Source of the DNA: Megaleporinus macrocephalus
Lineage: Eukaryota; Chordata; Actinopteri; Characiformes; Anostomidae
DNA length: 64,000 bases
Direction of reading: 5' to 3'
NCBI GenBank assembly: GCA_021613375.1
Contig: CM038720.1
Location: forward strand, 6,818,962 to 6,882,961
Shown here: one piece after another, positions 50,481 to 62,067 of the stretch
Numbering within the stretch: position 1 is the stretch's first letter
Layout of the letters: each line of letters starts with the position of its first letter
Translations under genes and position numbers: made by a program
Notes under the pieces: model-generated
Database searches by the model: none
What the model saw: the letters and a program-made list of their open reading frames with translations, nothing else
Told to the model about the DNA's origin: nothing

Positions 50481-50566
50481 CTGTGAGCTGTATAGGGGTT
50501 TTACAGCACTTCAGTCTCTGACTCTTCCATCGTCCTCGTTCAGGACTTCTGGCGCGCTCGCTGCTC
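50481..50566 (-). other. Probable non-coding b3gat1 leader exon
   Basis: On the minus strand, acceptor GTGTCCCAGCAG precedes 86 nt that begin GAGCAGCGAGCGCGCCAGAA, followed by donor GTACGC at 50480. It is CpG-rich, unlike the flanking AT- and CT-rich DNA, and has stops in the frames checked. Its link to b3gat1 is inferred from strand and order. CAGCAG offers two possible acceptors three bases apart. Confidence 0.42.
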
Positions 50567-50681
50567 CTGCTGGGACACAAAACCAGAGCGCGTTTAAAAC
50601 CAGACTGATTAACATTTCATCATCAGGCAGCCTGAACACAGAGACTCCATCCTCACCATCAGCCCCTCCACACACAACACT

Positions 50682-50780
50682 ACTCTCTCTCTATTATCTC
50701 TCTCTCTCTTTTCTCTCTCTTTCTCTCACTTTACTCTCTCTCTCTTTCTCTCTCTCTCTTTCTATCCTTTCTATTTAGTA
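50682..50780. repeat. CT-rich microsatellite
   Basis: TCTCTCTC/TTTCTC tract of about 100 bp, 115 bp from the putative leader exon 50481-50566. Confidence 0.9.
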
Positions 50781-50884
50781 TCTGTCTTTCTCTCTCTATT
50801 CTCTCTGCACTGTCATTCAGTCTTTCTCTTTGTTATCTCTCTATAATCTATCCTGTCTCTTCACACTTCACTTTTTTCTAGGTG

Positions 50885-53768
50885 TGAGACTGGTCTGTGT
50901 ATGTCTGTGTATCTCTGTATAGCTCTGTGTAACTGTGTATCTCAATCTATGTCTGCGTAGCTCTATGTATGTCTGTATAGCATTGTGTAGCCCTGTGTCT
51001 TTATATAGCTCTGTATAAGTAAGATATACAGAGCTACAGAGAGCTATACAGAGATACACAGATAGACTGAAGTCACAGAGCTCTGAGTATATCTGTATAG
51101 CTCTGTGTAGCTGTGTATCTCAATCTATGTCTGAGTAGCTCTGTGTATGTCTCTATAGCTCTCTATATATCTCTGTATAACTAAGATACACCGATCTACA
51201 CAGAGGTCAGAGAGGTCTGTGTAGATCTGTATAGCTGTCTGCAGTTCTGTGTATCTTTGTGTAGCTCTGTGTGTCTCTGTGTATATCTGTGTATCTTTAT
51301 ATAGCTCTATATAGCTATGCGTGGATCTGTATAGCTTTCTATAGCTCTCTTTATCTGTGTATCTCTGTGTAGCTCTCTTTATCTCTGTTTATTTTTATAT
51401 AGCTCTATATAGCTCTCTGTAGCTCTGTTTATCTTTATATAGCTATCTGTAGCTCTGTGTAGCTTTCTATAGCTCTATATAGCTCTTTATCTGTGTAACT
51501 CTGTGTAGCTCTCTCTATCTCTGTTTATCTTTATATAGCTCTATATAGCTCTCTGTAGCTCTGTGTATCTTTATATAGCTCTATATAGCTCAGTGTATCT
51601 CCGTATAGCTGTGTGTAGCAGTGTGTAGCAGTGTGTAGCTCTGTATAGCTCTGTGTAGCTCTGTGTAGCTCTGTGTAGCAGTGTGTAGCTCTGTATAGCT
51701 ATGTGTAGCTGTGTGTAGCTCTGTATAGCTATGTGTAGCTGTGTGTAGCTCTGTATAGCTCTGTGTAGCAGTGTGTAGCTCTGTGTAGTAGTGTGTAGCT
51801 CTGTGTAGCTGTGTGTAGCTCTGTATAGCTCTGTATAGCTCTGTGTAGCAGTGTGCAGCTGTGTGTAGCTATGTATAGCTCTGTATAGCAGTGTGTAGCT
51901 GTGTGTAGCAGTGTGTAGCTCTGTATAGCTCTGTGTAGCAGTGTGCAGCTGTGTGTTTCTGTGTGTAGCAGTGTGTAGCTCTGTGTAGCAGTGTATCTGT
52001 GTGTAGCTATGTATAGCTCTGTGTAGCAGTGTGTAGCTGTGTGTAGCAGTGTGTAGCTCTGTGTAGCAGTGTATCTGTGTGTAGCTATGTATAGCTCTGT
52101 GTAGCAGTGTGTAGCTGTGTGTAGCAGTGTGTAGCTCTGTGTAGCAGTGTGTAGCTGTGTGTAGCTATGTATAGCTCTGTGTAGCAGTGTGTAGCTGTGT
52201 GTAGCAGTGTGTAGCTCTGTATAGCTATGTATAGCTCTGTGTAGCAGTGTGTAGCTCTGTATAGCTCTGTGTAGCAGTGTGTAGCTGTGTGTAGCTATGT
52301 ATAGCTCTGTGTAGCAGTGTGTAGTAGTGTGTATCTCTGTATAGCTCTGTGTAGCTGTGTGTTTCTGTGTGTAGCTCTGTATAGCTCTGTGTAGTAGTGT
52401 GTAGTTCTGTATAGCTCTGTGTAGTAGTGTGTAGCTCTGTATAGCTCTGTGTAGTAGTGTGTAGTTCTGTATAGCTCTGTGTAGTAGTGTGTATCTCTGT
52501 ATAGCTCTGTGTAGCAGTGTGTAGCTCTGTATAGCTCTGTGTAGCAGTGTGTATCTCTGTATAGCTCTGTGTAGTAGTGTGTATCTCTGTATAGCTCTGT
52601 GTAGTAGTGTGTAGCTCTGTATAGCTCTGTGTAGCAGTGTGTAGCTCTGTATAGCTCTGTGTAGTAGTGTGTATCTCTGTATAGCTCTGTGTAGTAGTGT
52701 GTAGCTCTGTATAGCTCTGTGTAGTAGTGTGTAGTTCTGTATAGCTCTGTGTAGTAGTGTGTATCTCTGTATAGCTCTGTGTAGTAGTGTGTAGTTCTGT
52801 ATAGCTCTGTGTAGTAGTGTGTAGCTCTGTATAGCTCTGTGTAGTAGTGTGTAGTTCTGTATAGCTCTGTGTAGCAGTGTGTATCTCTGTATAGCTCTGT
52901 GTAGCAGTGTGTATCTCTGTATAGCTCTGTGTAGTAGTGTGTATCTCTGTATAGCTCTGTGTAGTAGTGTGTAGTTCTGTATAGCTCTGTGTAGTAGTGT
53001 GTATCTCTGTATAGCTCTGTGTAGCAGTGTGTTCCTGTGTGTAGTTCTGTATAGCTCTGTGTAGTAGTGTGTAGTTCTGTATAGCTCTGTGTAGCAGTGT
53101 GTATCTCTGTATAGCTCTGTGTAGCAGTGTGTTCCTGTGTGTAGCTCTGTATAGCTCTGTGTATTAGTGTGTATCTCTGTATAGCTCTGTGTAGCAGTGT
53201 GTTCCTGTGTGTAGCTCTGTATAGCTCTGTGTAGTAGTGTGTAGTTCTGTATAGCTCTGTGTAGCAGTGTGTATCTCTGTATAGCTCTGTGTAGCAGTGT
53301 GTATCTCTGTATAGCTCTGTGTAGCAGTGTGTTCCTGTGTGTATCTCTGTATAGCTCTGTGTAGTAGTGTGTATCTCTGTATAGCTCTGTGTAGCAGTGT
53401 GTATCTCTGTATAGCTCTGTGTAGCAGTGTGTATCTCTGTATAGCTCTGTGTATTAGTGTGTATCTCTGTATAGCTCTGTGTAGCAGTGTGTTCCTGTGT
53501 GTAGCTCTGTATAGCTCTGTGTAGTAGTGTGTAGTTCTGTATAGCTCTGTGTAGTAGTGTGTAGTTCTGTATAGCTCTGTGTAGCAGTGTGTTCCTGTGT
53601 GTAGCTCTGTATAGCTCTGTGTATTAGTGTGTATCTCTGTATAGCTCTGTGTAGCAGTGTGTTCCTGTGTGTATCTCTGTATAGCTCTGTGTATTAGTGT
53701 GTATCTCTGTATAACTCTGTGTAGCAGTGTGTTCCTGTGTGTAGCTTCGTGTATCTCTGTGTATCTTT
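50885..53768. repeat. 2.9-kb array of TAGCTCTGTG-type decamers organised into a 30-bp unit
   Basis: At the left, degenerate 10-12 bp steps (TATAGCTCTGTGTA) are mixed. From about 52300 a regular 30-bp unit (TAGCTCTGTGTAGYAGTGTG plus TAKYTCTGTA) dominates. Its length, a multiple of three, leaves a 215-codon minus-strand frame (YTELYR/THCYTELYRDTH), judged an artefact. Confidence 0.95.
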
Positions 53769-54607
53769 GGGTCGTGATGGCTGATCTGAATTTTGCGCAC
53801 TCAGCATACAATTAAACTGGCACCAAAAACAACAGCCCACGCGCACGCTCCCTTCCCGCCTCCACAGAGATCTTCATTACTCTGCACAAAAGAACATTTT
53901 CATTTCACTCCACCTCCAGACGACTAATCAAAGCAGACCCAATCAGCAAATATCACAGAGTAAGTAAATATGAGAAAGACAGAGGGAGATCTTTCTACTG
54001 GGGCACAACAGGGATTTTAATATACAGCCAAAATGCAAAAGTTTGAAGAAATGCTCAAATGGCATGTTGCTGTTGATTTTGGGTGTAAATAAGTGAACAC
54101 TTCTACAGACAACACACTTCTGCACATGTCCTACACAGTTACTGTTCGTTTGCTGAATTTAACTAAAAATCCTTCCGGTTTCCTGATTGGGTGATAGTCG
54201 TTGTGGTTTTCTCACATGCTCTTATATTCTACAGCTTTCTCGCTGCATCACTGCAGCAGTTTCCTCCCGGTCTGGTTCCAGGAACCTTGTCTTTATAGGT
54301 CAAGAGATACTTAATAAGGGGAATTTTCACCCATTTTTTATAATATCTGCATAATTCAGTGGGGGTGGTGTGAGTTGGGTACCAGTGGCGATGGGAACCA
54401 GGGGTCACCATGTCTGCAACACTAATATAGCCATATTACATACTTTCAAAACCACCAGTGAAGTTACACGCTCCTTCTGAGTGTTGTTTGTGACGTTGAT
54501 GGTAAAATAGTCACAAAACTATATAATCTAATAATGCTGCATATGTTGCTCCAATGAATGAATGTGTTTCCAAAAATGTGTTTCAAAACGTTTTTTAGAA
54601 CTATCAC
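53769..54607. other. Upstream intron; repeat-family fragment at 54317-54560
   Basis: GGCGATGGGAACCAGGGGTC near 54390 belongs to the GGTGGTGATGGGAACCAG family. Nothing gene-like was recognised. Confidence 0.45.
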
Positions 54608-55575
54608 TGGAGAGCACTAGTTAATGTTTGAGAGTACTAGTAAATGTTTGAGAGTATTAGTAAAAGTTTGAGAGTACTAGTGAAAGTTTGAGAGTACTAG
54701 TGAATGTCTGAGAGCACTAGTGAATGTTTGAGAGCATTAGTGAAAGTTTAACAGCATTAGTGAATGTTTGAGAGGATTAGTGCATGTCTGAGAGCACTAG
54801 GGAACGTCTGAGTGCACTAGTGAAAGTTTAAGAGCATTTGTCAATGTTTGAGAGCATTAGTGAATGTTTGAGAGCATTAGTAAATGTTTGAGAGCATTAG
54901 TAAGAGTTTGAGAGTACTAGTGAAAGTTTGAGAGCATTAGTGAAAGTTTGAGAGCATTAGTGAATGTTTGAGAGCATTAGCGATAATCTGAAAGTCCTAG
55001 TGAAAGTCTGAGAGCACTAGTGAATGTCAGAACACTAGTGAAAGTTTAAGAGTATAAGTGAATGTTTGAGAGCATTAGTGAATGTCTGAGGGCACTAGTG
55101 AACGTCTGAGAGCACTAGTGAATGTTTGAGAGCATTTGTGAATGTTTGAGAGCATTAGTGAATGTTTGAGAGCATTAGTAAATGTTTGAGAGCATTAGTA
55201 AGAGTTTGAGAGTACTAGTGAAAGTTTGAGAGCATTAGTGAAAGTTTGAGAGCATTAGTGAATGTTTGAGAGCATTAGCGATAATCTGAGAGTCCTAGTG
55301 AAAGTCTAAGAGTATAAGTGAATGTTTGAGAGCATTAGTGAAAGTTTGAGAGCAATAGTGAAAGTCTGAGAGCACTAGTGAATGTCAGAACTCTAGTGAA
55401 AGTTTAAGAGTATAAGTGAATGTTTGAGAGCATTAGTGAATGTCTGAGGGCACTAGTGAACGTCTGAGAGCATTAGTAAATGTTTGAGAGCATTAGTAAG
55501 AGTTTGAGAGTACTAGTGAATGTCTAAGAGCACTAGTGAAAGTTTGATAGCACTAGTGAATATCTGAAAGCACAT
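54608..55575. repeat. 20-bp tandem repeat, about 48 copies
   Basis: The unit AGTGAATGTTTGAGAGCATT has variants (AAAGTTTGAGAGCATT, GAATGTCTGAGAGCACT). A block including AATGTCAGAAC recurs at 55022 and 55381, so there is a higher-order duplication of about 360 bp. Confidence 0.93.
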
Positions 55576-56635
55576 GGTTTTTATTACAAATTATGTTATT
55601 AGTAAAACAATTCAAGTAAAAGTAGTTTTGAAGTATTTAGCGTGCCCCACGTTTGCTCTAATGATGGTGTGTTAGACTCGGCAATTTGTGCAAAAGAAGA
55701 TGAGAAGATGAAACCATCCTGAGAGGCGTCTGAACCTGAGCTGCAACTGAAGACATAAGACTAAAACAACATCTGACTATTCTGTACACAGTCCTGAGCA
55801 CAGCCAGCGTGCTTTAGTTTGAATGGTGATCTAAAAAGTGAACGTTTCTTCTTTATTTAACTTTAAATTCAGACTTTTTTCAGATTGAAATGCAAAAAGA
55901 AATCCCAGATTTAACCTGTTATCTATCCACGCTGAGTTTAAACAACCGGATTACCAGTAAAGAGAACCATGAGATGTATTTTTAGAAATAAAGTAAATGT
56001 TGAAAATGTAATAAAATGAGTACAAGGGGCATCAAGGGGAATCGAAGCCACAACCTTTTATAGAACATGCTCCAAACTGTGGCTTGATACTTAAATCTCC
56101 AATATTTTTCATGTACATCTCTGCTAATGCTGATAAGCATGTACAGGATGTATAAATTAGGACTAAATCTATGTTAATTAGCGTCACACAGAGATCGAAC
56201 ATTTATATCAATACTGTAATAATTACAATTTAATACAATTATAGTTATTTTAGTGCAGAAACTTAAAATCTAAACATTCAAGTCTTACTAAATAGTATGA
56301 TCAGATAAAAAATATTGGTTTCACATATTAGCCAATACTGATATGACTCTGACATCACTATGCTTTCCTCATCAATGTAGTTGTAGCTTTGTTATTATTA
56401 TTATTATTATTATTATAAGCATCTCTACAGGTCGACCTCAGACCAAAACTAAATATTGTGATGCATATCATGTCTCATGAAAACAGTATCCCATCTATCC
56501 ATCATCTTACACTTTATTCCGCTAGTCGGGGTCACGAGGAGCTAGAACATGACAATATCAGATAACAATCATCTTTTAAATAAACAAAATCAGACATCAG
56601 ACATTTCCACATCAGTGCATGCCTAGAATGAATTA
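55576..56635. other. Non-coding, AT-rich
   Basis: A (TTA)n run at about 56393-56415 and a short LINE-3'-like piece at about 56500-56545. No gene was seen. Confidence 0.5.
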
Positions 56636-57905
56636 CAAGCATCTTTTATACGAACAATCTTGGATGTTGACCCACAATTTCCATATCATTGCATCTCTAG
56701 AATGATTTTAAAGATCTTTTACATTAAAATATAAGATATCAACCCACTGTTCCCTTATTGGTTCAGCCATAGGATTAAGTTTAAGATTCATTTATATGGA
56801 AAATATCAGATATCGAGCCACAAATCTTGTATCAGTGCATCCCTAGAATGAATGATGGCGCATCAATAGAATGAAATATCTGATATTAGCACACAGTTCC
56901 CATATCAGTCCATTACTAGGATGAAGTTCAAGCAATTGTTCCCAAAAAAATATTGGATTTTGGATATCAGCCCACAACTCCCGTATCGGTGCATCTCTAG
57001 AATGAGAATGAGAAGTCTGAGAATCTTTCGCATGAACAGTATCAGATATCAGCCCCCACTTTTCATGTCGGTGCATCCCGGGAATGAAGTTCAAGTGATT
57101 TTCTCATAATAAATATTGAATATTGGATATCGGCCCATTGTTCCCTTATTGGTTCATCCATAGGATAAAGTTTAAGGCTCTGTTAAATGAAAAATATCAG
57201 ATATCGAGCCACAATTCCTGTATCAGAGCATCCTTAGAATGAAATATCAGCCCACATTTCCCATATCAGTGCATCCCTAGTATCAGATATCAGCCCCCAG
57301 TTTATATATCAGTGCATCCCGGAATGAAGCTCAAGTGATTTTCTCACAACAAATACTGGATATTGGATATCGACCCACAATTCCCATATGGGTGCATCCT
57401 TAGAATGACCTTTGAGCATCTTTTACATGAAAATATAAGATATCAGCCCACTGTTCCCTTAGTGCTTCAGCCATAGGATTAAGTTTAAGATCAGTTATAT
57501 GAAAAATATCAGATATCGAGCCACAATTCTTGTATCGGTGCATCCATAGAATGAAATATCGGATATCAGCCCATATTTCCCATATCGGTGCATCCCTAGA
57601 ATGAAAAGTCCAAGCAATTTTTGCACCAACAATATTAAATATTAGATATCTGCTTTTTTTTCATTAAAGAATATCAGATATCACCTCACAACTCTCGTAT
57701 CGGTGCACCTCTAGAATGAAGTTTGAGCATTTTTTACACAAACAGTATCAGATATGAGCCCGCTGGATCCCGGGAATGAAGTTCAAGCTATTTATCCACA
57801 ACAAATATTGAATATTGGATATCAGCCCACAAGCCCCCATATCGGTACATCCCAGGAATGAAATCCAAGCTATAAGATATCGTCCCACAATTCCTGCATC
57901 CCTGC
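56636..57905. repeat. Degenerate tandem repeat of about 90-110 bp, about 12 copies
   Basis: Each copy contains GATATCAGCCCACA, TTCCCATATCGGTGCATCCC and TAGAATGAAGTTCAAGC, with AATATTGGATATTGG variants. Copies have diverged strongly, so the array is old. Confidence 0.8.
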
Positions 57906-58008
57906 AATAAAGTGAACTGTTTTAAATAATGAAGCACCCACCTTTCCCAGAGAAAGCCCCTCTCCTCTAAGTGTTGGGATACTGTTATCAGCAGGCTTTG
58001 CCCATAAC

Positions 58009-58050
58009 CCAGCAGGTCATGGGTTCGAATCCAGCAGCTGGGCTACTTCT
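58009..58050 (+). repeat. tRNA-like B-box, probable SINE fragment
   Basis: GGTCATGGGTTCGAATCCAG contains a perfect RNA polymerase III B-box (GGTTCGAATCC). No A-box or cloverleaf could be completed upstream, so it is not called a tRNA gene. Confidence 0.35.
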
Positions 58051-58280
58051 CCACGAAGCTGCAGCTTAATGCAAGCCCATCATCCATGCATCATCCACCT
58101 GTCAAAGAAGATAAACCCAAAAGCCCATATCTGAGCCCCCTCTGCAGTCCATACCAGCACGTGCGATTAAAGCTAATTCACCCCCCAACAAAAAAAAAAA
58201 TATATATATAAATATATATATATTAAATTAAATAACGTTACATCATTCCTTTCTTCTCAGCAGCAAACCCCTCAGCCTAC

Positions 58281-58460
58281 CTCGCTCGCTCTAGTGGTCC
58301 AGACGTGATGCATCAAGCCCCTCTGGCTTTAGCGCGCTAGCACAGTGATGCGCCGCCAGCGTGCTGACTGACAGGCGCGGCAGCCAATCCGCGACGAGGA
58401 GGGGGCGGGAGTTCCTGCCAGCGCCAGCGAATCGGATGCAGTGCCCGGACAGATGGAGGT
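58281..58460 (-). promoter_or_regulatory. GC-rich CCAAT-box promoter and first exon, minus strand
   Basis: This CpG-rich stretch contains GGGGGCGGG (GC box), an inverted CCAAT box (plus-strand CAGCCAATCC near 58382) and many CpGs. On the minus strand it ends in GAGCGAGCGAG before donor GTAGGC (58280-58275). It is the likely housekeeping-type start of the long b3gat1 leader. It might also serve slc37a4 in the other direction, since that coding start is about 1.2 kb away. Confidence 0.48.
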
Positions 58461-58631
58461 ACAGTTTATTTGCTAATCCTTGCAGCGAAATCGTGACTTT
58501 TGAGCGAAATATGTGCGTGTATGTGTGTGGATTTGGGGTGTTTATGTTTTAAGCGTGCTGGGGTGGATATCATTTATCGATCCGTGATCAATCAGACGCG
58601 ATTTTGTGAGGTTGAAGTTGACTTGTTATCA

Positions 58632-58730
58632 GAATTCTCCGTTCCACCTTAAATGGTGCAGCAGTTTCATTCTGGCGCCTCAGGCGCCAGAATGAAACTG
58701 CTGCACCATTTAAGGTGGAACGGAGAATTC
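58632..58730. mobile_element. Perfect 49-bp inverted repeat with 1-nt loop
   Basis: Arms 58632-58680 and 58682-58730 are exact complements, starting GAATTCTCCGTTCCACCTTA, with a single C between them. It is flanked by unrelated sequence. The end motif GTTCCACCTTAAA also occurs at 2411 (inverted at 2466) and in the array at 22321-22960, so it is probably a minimal foldback element. Confidence 0.93.
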
Positions 58731-59667
58731 CAATACGAGGCTTAAGAATGGATTTTCTGTCGATGCTAAAGTGATGAAAGCTCCTAATATCCCACGTAGC
58801 CACACGTTGCTTAAGGCTTTCATGCTTTTAGGACCCTAAATCAATGCCATGACGTGGTCAACCTCAAGGACATGCAGCAATGGGACCACCACATGAAGGC
58901 ATGCTATGGAAAACTGGGACCTTGGGGCTCAGTATGCATCCAGGATGCCTTTGTTTGGCTCAGCCTGGACTATAAGCAACCCTATTGCCACGTAGCCTTG
59001 TTTACTTTCATCACCAGCCCTCCAACCCTGTGCACTGAAAAGACTTTGAAGACTTTGAAGGTCTCCTGCCCAATGTCACGTAGCAGCTGGACACATGACC
59101 CATTTTTAGCTGCCTGTAAGGCTGTGATTAACTCTCTTTGGCCCTTTGATAAGATCCAGATAACAGTGAGCCATTGTGTGTGTGTGAGAGAGAGAGTTTG
59201 TGGACTTTGCTGATGGTGCTCCTCAGCTCTATCGAATCCTGATCATGCCCATGTATAATCACACAAACTGCATGTCTTTCAGGCTCATCCGAGAGGAACC
59301 GGCCATATGGGATGAACGCAGGCTGGGCGATCTGCTTGAAAGAATCGGGGGAACCTGAAAGGAACATCGCCTGATAATAATAAGGTGCACCTCAAAGTTG
59401 TGATTGAAGCAGCATCAACATCATCATTATCCAGGCTGGCTCAGCGTCTCCCCCTCAGGCTCAGCTCAGCTGTGATGGGTCTTGGCAGAGGATCGCCGGC
59501 TGTCGGCGCTCACTGAAGGCTCTCCTCAGCTGCCAGCGTGCAGAAAGTTCAAGTTTGCCGGACAGAAGAGAAGTTTTCCGCCAGGCTTGGCAGCAGAAGT
59601 GGGCTTTTGGCAGCTCTCCTGGATCTTTTTTTTATTATTATTCTTGCTCATCTTAAAGTGCAGCGCA
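58731..59667 (+). other. slc37a4 upstream region with an unrecognised 120-codon open frame (58854-59213)
   Basis: The open frame (VNLKDMQQWDHHMKACYG and on) has no ATG at its head and matches no family I know. A second stretch at 59281-59358 is open from a possible acceptor (TCTTTCAG) to TGA and reads RLIREEPAIWDERRLGDLLE. Both could be decayed mobile-element coding sequence. The slc37a4 leader probably begins near 59440-59600. Confidence 0.3.
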
Positions 59668-59815
59668 ATGGGGGCCACAGGTTATGGATATTACCGTGCG
59701 GTCATTTTCATCTCAATGTTTTTGGGGTATATGCTGTATTACTTCAACAGGAAGACCTTCTCCTTTCTCATGCCGTCGGTCATGGAGGAGGTCGAACTGG
59801 ATAAAGAGGAGCTAG
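59668..59815 (+). CDS. slc37a4: slc37a4 coding exon 1
   Basis: 49 codons plus one base. It holds TM1 (about residues 11-27) and the conserved NRKTFSF loop, which includes Arg28, a residue mutated in human disease. It follows about 200 bp of GC-richer leader. Confidence 0.93.
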
Positions 59816-61942
59816 GTGAGTAGGTTTGCATGATAATGACTAAAACATTTGAATTCCTGTAATTACTTGAACTTATTTAGTAATATTTTATTATTTGCAA
59901 TCAGAAAAGATCTTTTTTTGATTTCATGTAATATATTGACCTACTTTTATTCACATTTATTACAACAGTATAAAAATTTATTTGAATGAGACTCTGTTAT
60001 TATTATTAATATTTTAACATTAAAGCATGTGATGAGCTTAGTATGTGCTAGTGTTGGGGAAAAAATCTATAGATCATAATATCACAATATTTACGTGGCA
60101 GCATCGTATTACCACACTGACGCCAAGTATCTATATTTTATTACACATATTGCAGCTGCAAATAAAACCTTTGGTACTAAAATAATAAAACTTTCTTTGA
60201 GTAAGGCATTAAAAACTGGATTAACCTCTAATGCATGGATGTCAAGGGCTGTGGATTCCTATGTGAATATAACAGCACAAAGTTTTCCTTTGAGAATGTA
60301 TTTTGCATTATATTACAGTATATGTTATCACAACATCACAACAATATGTTATTGTGACTTAAGTTCTGTGATAATATTGTATCATGAGACCTCCTGTAAT
60401 TCCCAGAATTTTCTGGTATGTACAGGGTTCTCTCAGATCATGAAATTCCTGGAATATAATTGAATTTTAGGAAGTGGACAGGTTTTTAGGTTTAAGATAT
60501 ATATTTATATACTTTGTACCTGAAGAGGTGATAGTGAGTCACTGTAATACAATTTTATACCTGAAGAGGTGATAGTGAATCACTGTAATACAACTTTACA
60601 CCTGAAGAGGTGATAGTGAGTCACTGTAGTACCACTTTTTAGCTGAAGAGGTGATAAGGAGTCACTGTAGTACCGCCTAGTACCTGAAGAGGTGATAGTG
60701 AGTCACTGTAGTACCACTTTGTACCTGAAGAGGTGTTAGTGAGTCACTGTAGTACCACTTTGTACCTGAAGAGGTGTTAGTGAGTCACTGTAGTACCACT
60801 TTGTACCTGAAGAGGTGATAGTGAGTCACTGTAGTACCACTTTGTACCTGAAGAGGTGATAGTGAGTCACTATAGTACCACTTTGTATCTGAAGAGGTGA
60901 TAGTGAGTCACTGTAGTACCACTTTGTAGCTGAAGAGGTGATAGTGAGTCACTGTAGTACCACTTTGTACCTGAAGAGGTGATAGTGAGTCACTGTAGTA
61001 CTACTTTGTACCTGAAGAGGTGATAGTGAGTCACTGTAGTACCACTTTGGTAAAGGGATGAAGTTTGATGCTGCAGCACTACTTCTAGACTGATTGGGAG
61101 TGAAGAGGAAGGAGGAGGGACTGTGCAGTTTCTGGTGATGTGGCGCCCCCTATTGTTTTCTTGAATTAATCAAGTTTGCACCATTTGCTGATTCCGTCTG
61201 TCAGGAAGCAGCTACAGCACTGCAGCCTTCTCAAAGCGTCCACGCGTCCGAAATTAGAGGATTCCAGTCTGGACAGTTTGTACTGGATGTTGCAGCACCA
61301 GCTGATTTTTAAACAGGACACAGCACAGAACAGCCAATCAGAACAGAGGTCGTTTAGTTACATTAGTCTAAAAAGGCACAGCAATAAAGTGCGTGTTTCT
61401 TATTATATAAAAATATAGAACATGGTCAGTACTTGACTGTTTTGGGTTAGAAAGATGTACAGGTTTTATTGCTTTACATAAAAGCGAAAAAACCTAAATT
61501 CCAAAAGGAAAGAAGGTGTGCCCAAACTTTTGATGGTTAAGACAGCTTCTCCGCTCAGAAGGAAAAGATACTAAAGGTTGTTTTTTCTGAGATCTGTGAA
61601 ACAGGTAAGACATTTACTGTAAAAGACGGTCACCTTGATGCTCCCTGGTTATGTGGTTGGATCAGGGCTTTGGTCAGTTCCTCAGTGAGCGTGTCTGTCT
61701 TTGTTTCAGGCCTGATCACCAGCAGTCAGACGTTGGCCTACGCCATCAGTAAGTTCATCAGTGGAGTGCTGTCTGACCAGCTCAGCGCCCGCTGGCTCTT
61801 CTCCGCCGGCCTCTTCATCGTCGGCGGCATAAACGTGCTCTTCTCCTGGTCGTCCACGGTCATGGTCTTCACGGGACTCTGGTTCTTGAATGGTCTCGGT
61901 CAGGGGTTTGGCTGGCCGCCGTGCGGCAAAGTACTACGGAAG
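59668..61942 (+). CDS. slc37a4: Glucose-6-phosphate translocase (SLC37A4/G6PT), first two coding exons; 3' part outside window
   Basis: Exon 59668-59815 starts at ATG and reads [14 protein letters not shown] ... [11 protein letters not shown] ... DKEEL, phase 1, donor GTGAGT. Exon 61710-61942 reads from [16 protein letters not shown] through [17 protein letters not shown] to [11 protein letters not shown], donor GTACGT. Together they give 127 of about 429 residues, covering TM1 to about TM4 of a major-facilitator antiporter in the ER membrane. It exchanges glucose-6-phosphate for phosphate so that G6Pase can act, and loss in humans causes glycogen storage disease Ib. The frame is open upstream of the ATG back to 59476, after a TGA at 59473-59475, but has no other ATG. 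No further exon was found up to 64000, so intron 2 is at least 2 kb. Fish may have two paralogues; the sequence does not tell which this is. Confidence 0.94.
59816..60510. other. slc37a4 intron 1, no feature recognised
   Basis: AT-rich; the open frame at 60095-60463 has no similarity that I recognise. Confidence 0.55.
60511..61049. repeat. 41-bp minisatellite, about 13 copies, slc37a4 intron 1
   Basis: The unit contains ACCTGAAGAGGTGATAGTGA followed by GTCACTGTAGTACCACTTTGT. Copies are nearly identical toward the right. Confidence 0.95.
61050..61709. other. slc37a4 intron 1, no feature recognised
   Basis: Mixed sequence. The open frame at 61176-61418 lacks splice context or similarity. CAGAACAGCCAATCAGAACA also occurs in related form near 49625. 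Confidence 0.5.
61710..61942 (+). CDS. slc37a4: slc37a4 coding exon 2
   Basis: The 233-nt exon completes Gly50 and adds 77 codons. It carries the MFS loop 2-3 signature [12 protein letters not shown] and [21 protein letters not shown] around TM4. The acceptor TTTGTTTCAG is strong. Confidence 0.94.
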
Positions 61943-62067
61943 GTACGTCAATACCGTCAATATTGATATTGCTACTTGAATAATTTGACGAGGTTTTAAA
62001 AAAAAAAGACTGGACAGTTTACTGGACAGTGTTATTCCCAGCCTTTTGGAGATTCTAGAATATTTTA

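Noticed and set aside
53164..53811. 215-codon minus-strand open frame of YTELYR/HRAIQRYT repeats
   Set aside because: It follows the 30-bp unit exactly and stays open only because of the period; the opposite strand is open as well.
58009..58050. tRNA gene at the B-box
   Set aside because: No A-box, acceptor stem or anticodon arm can be built; more likely a SINE remnant.
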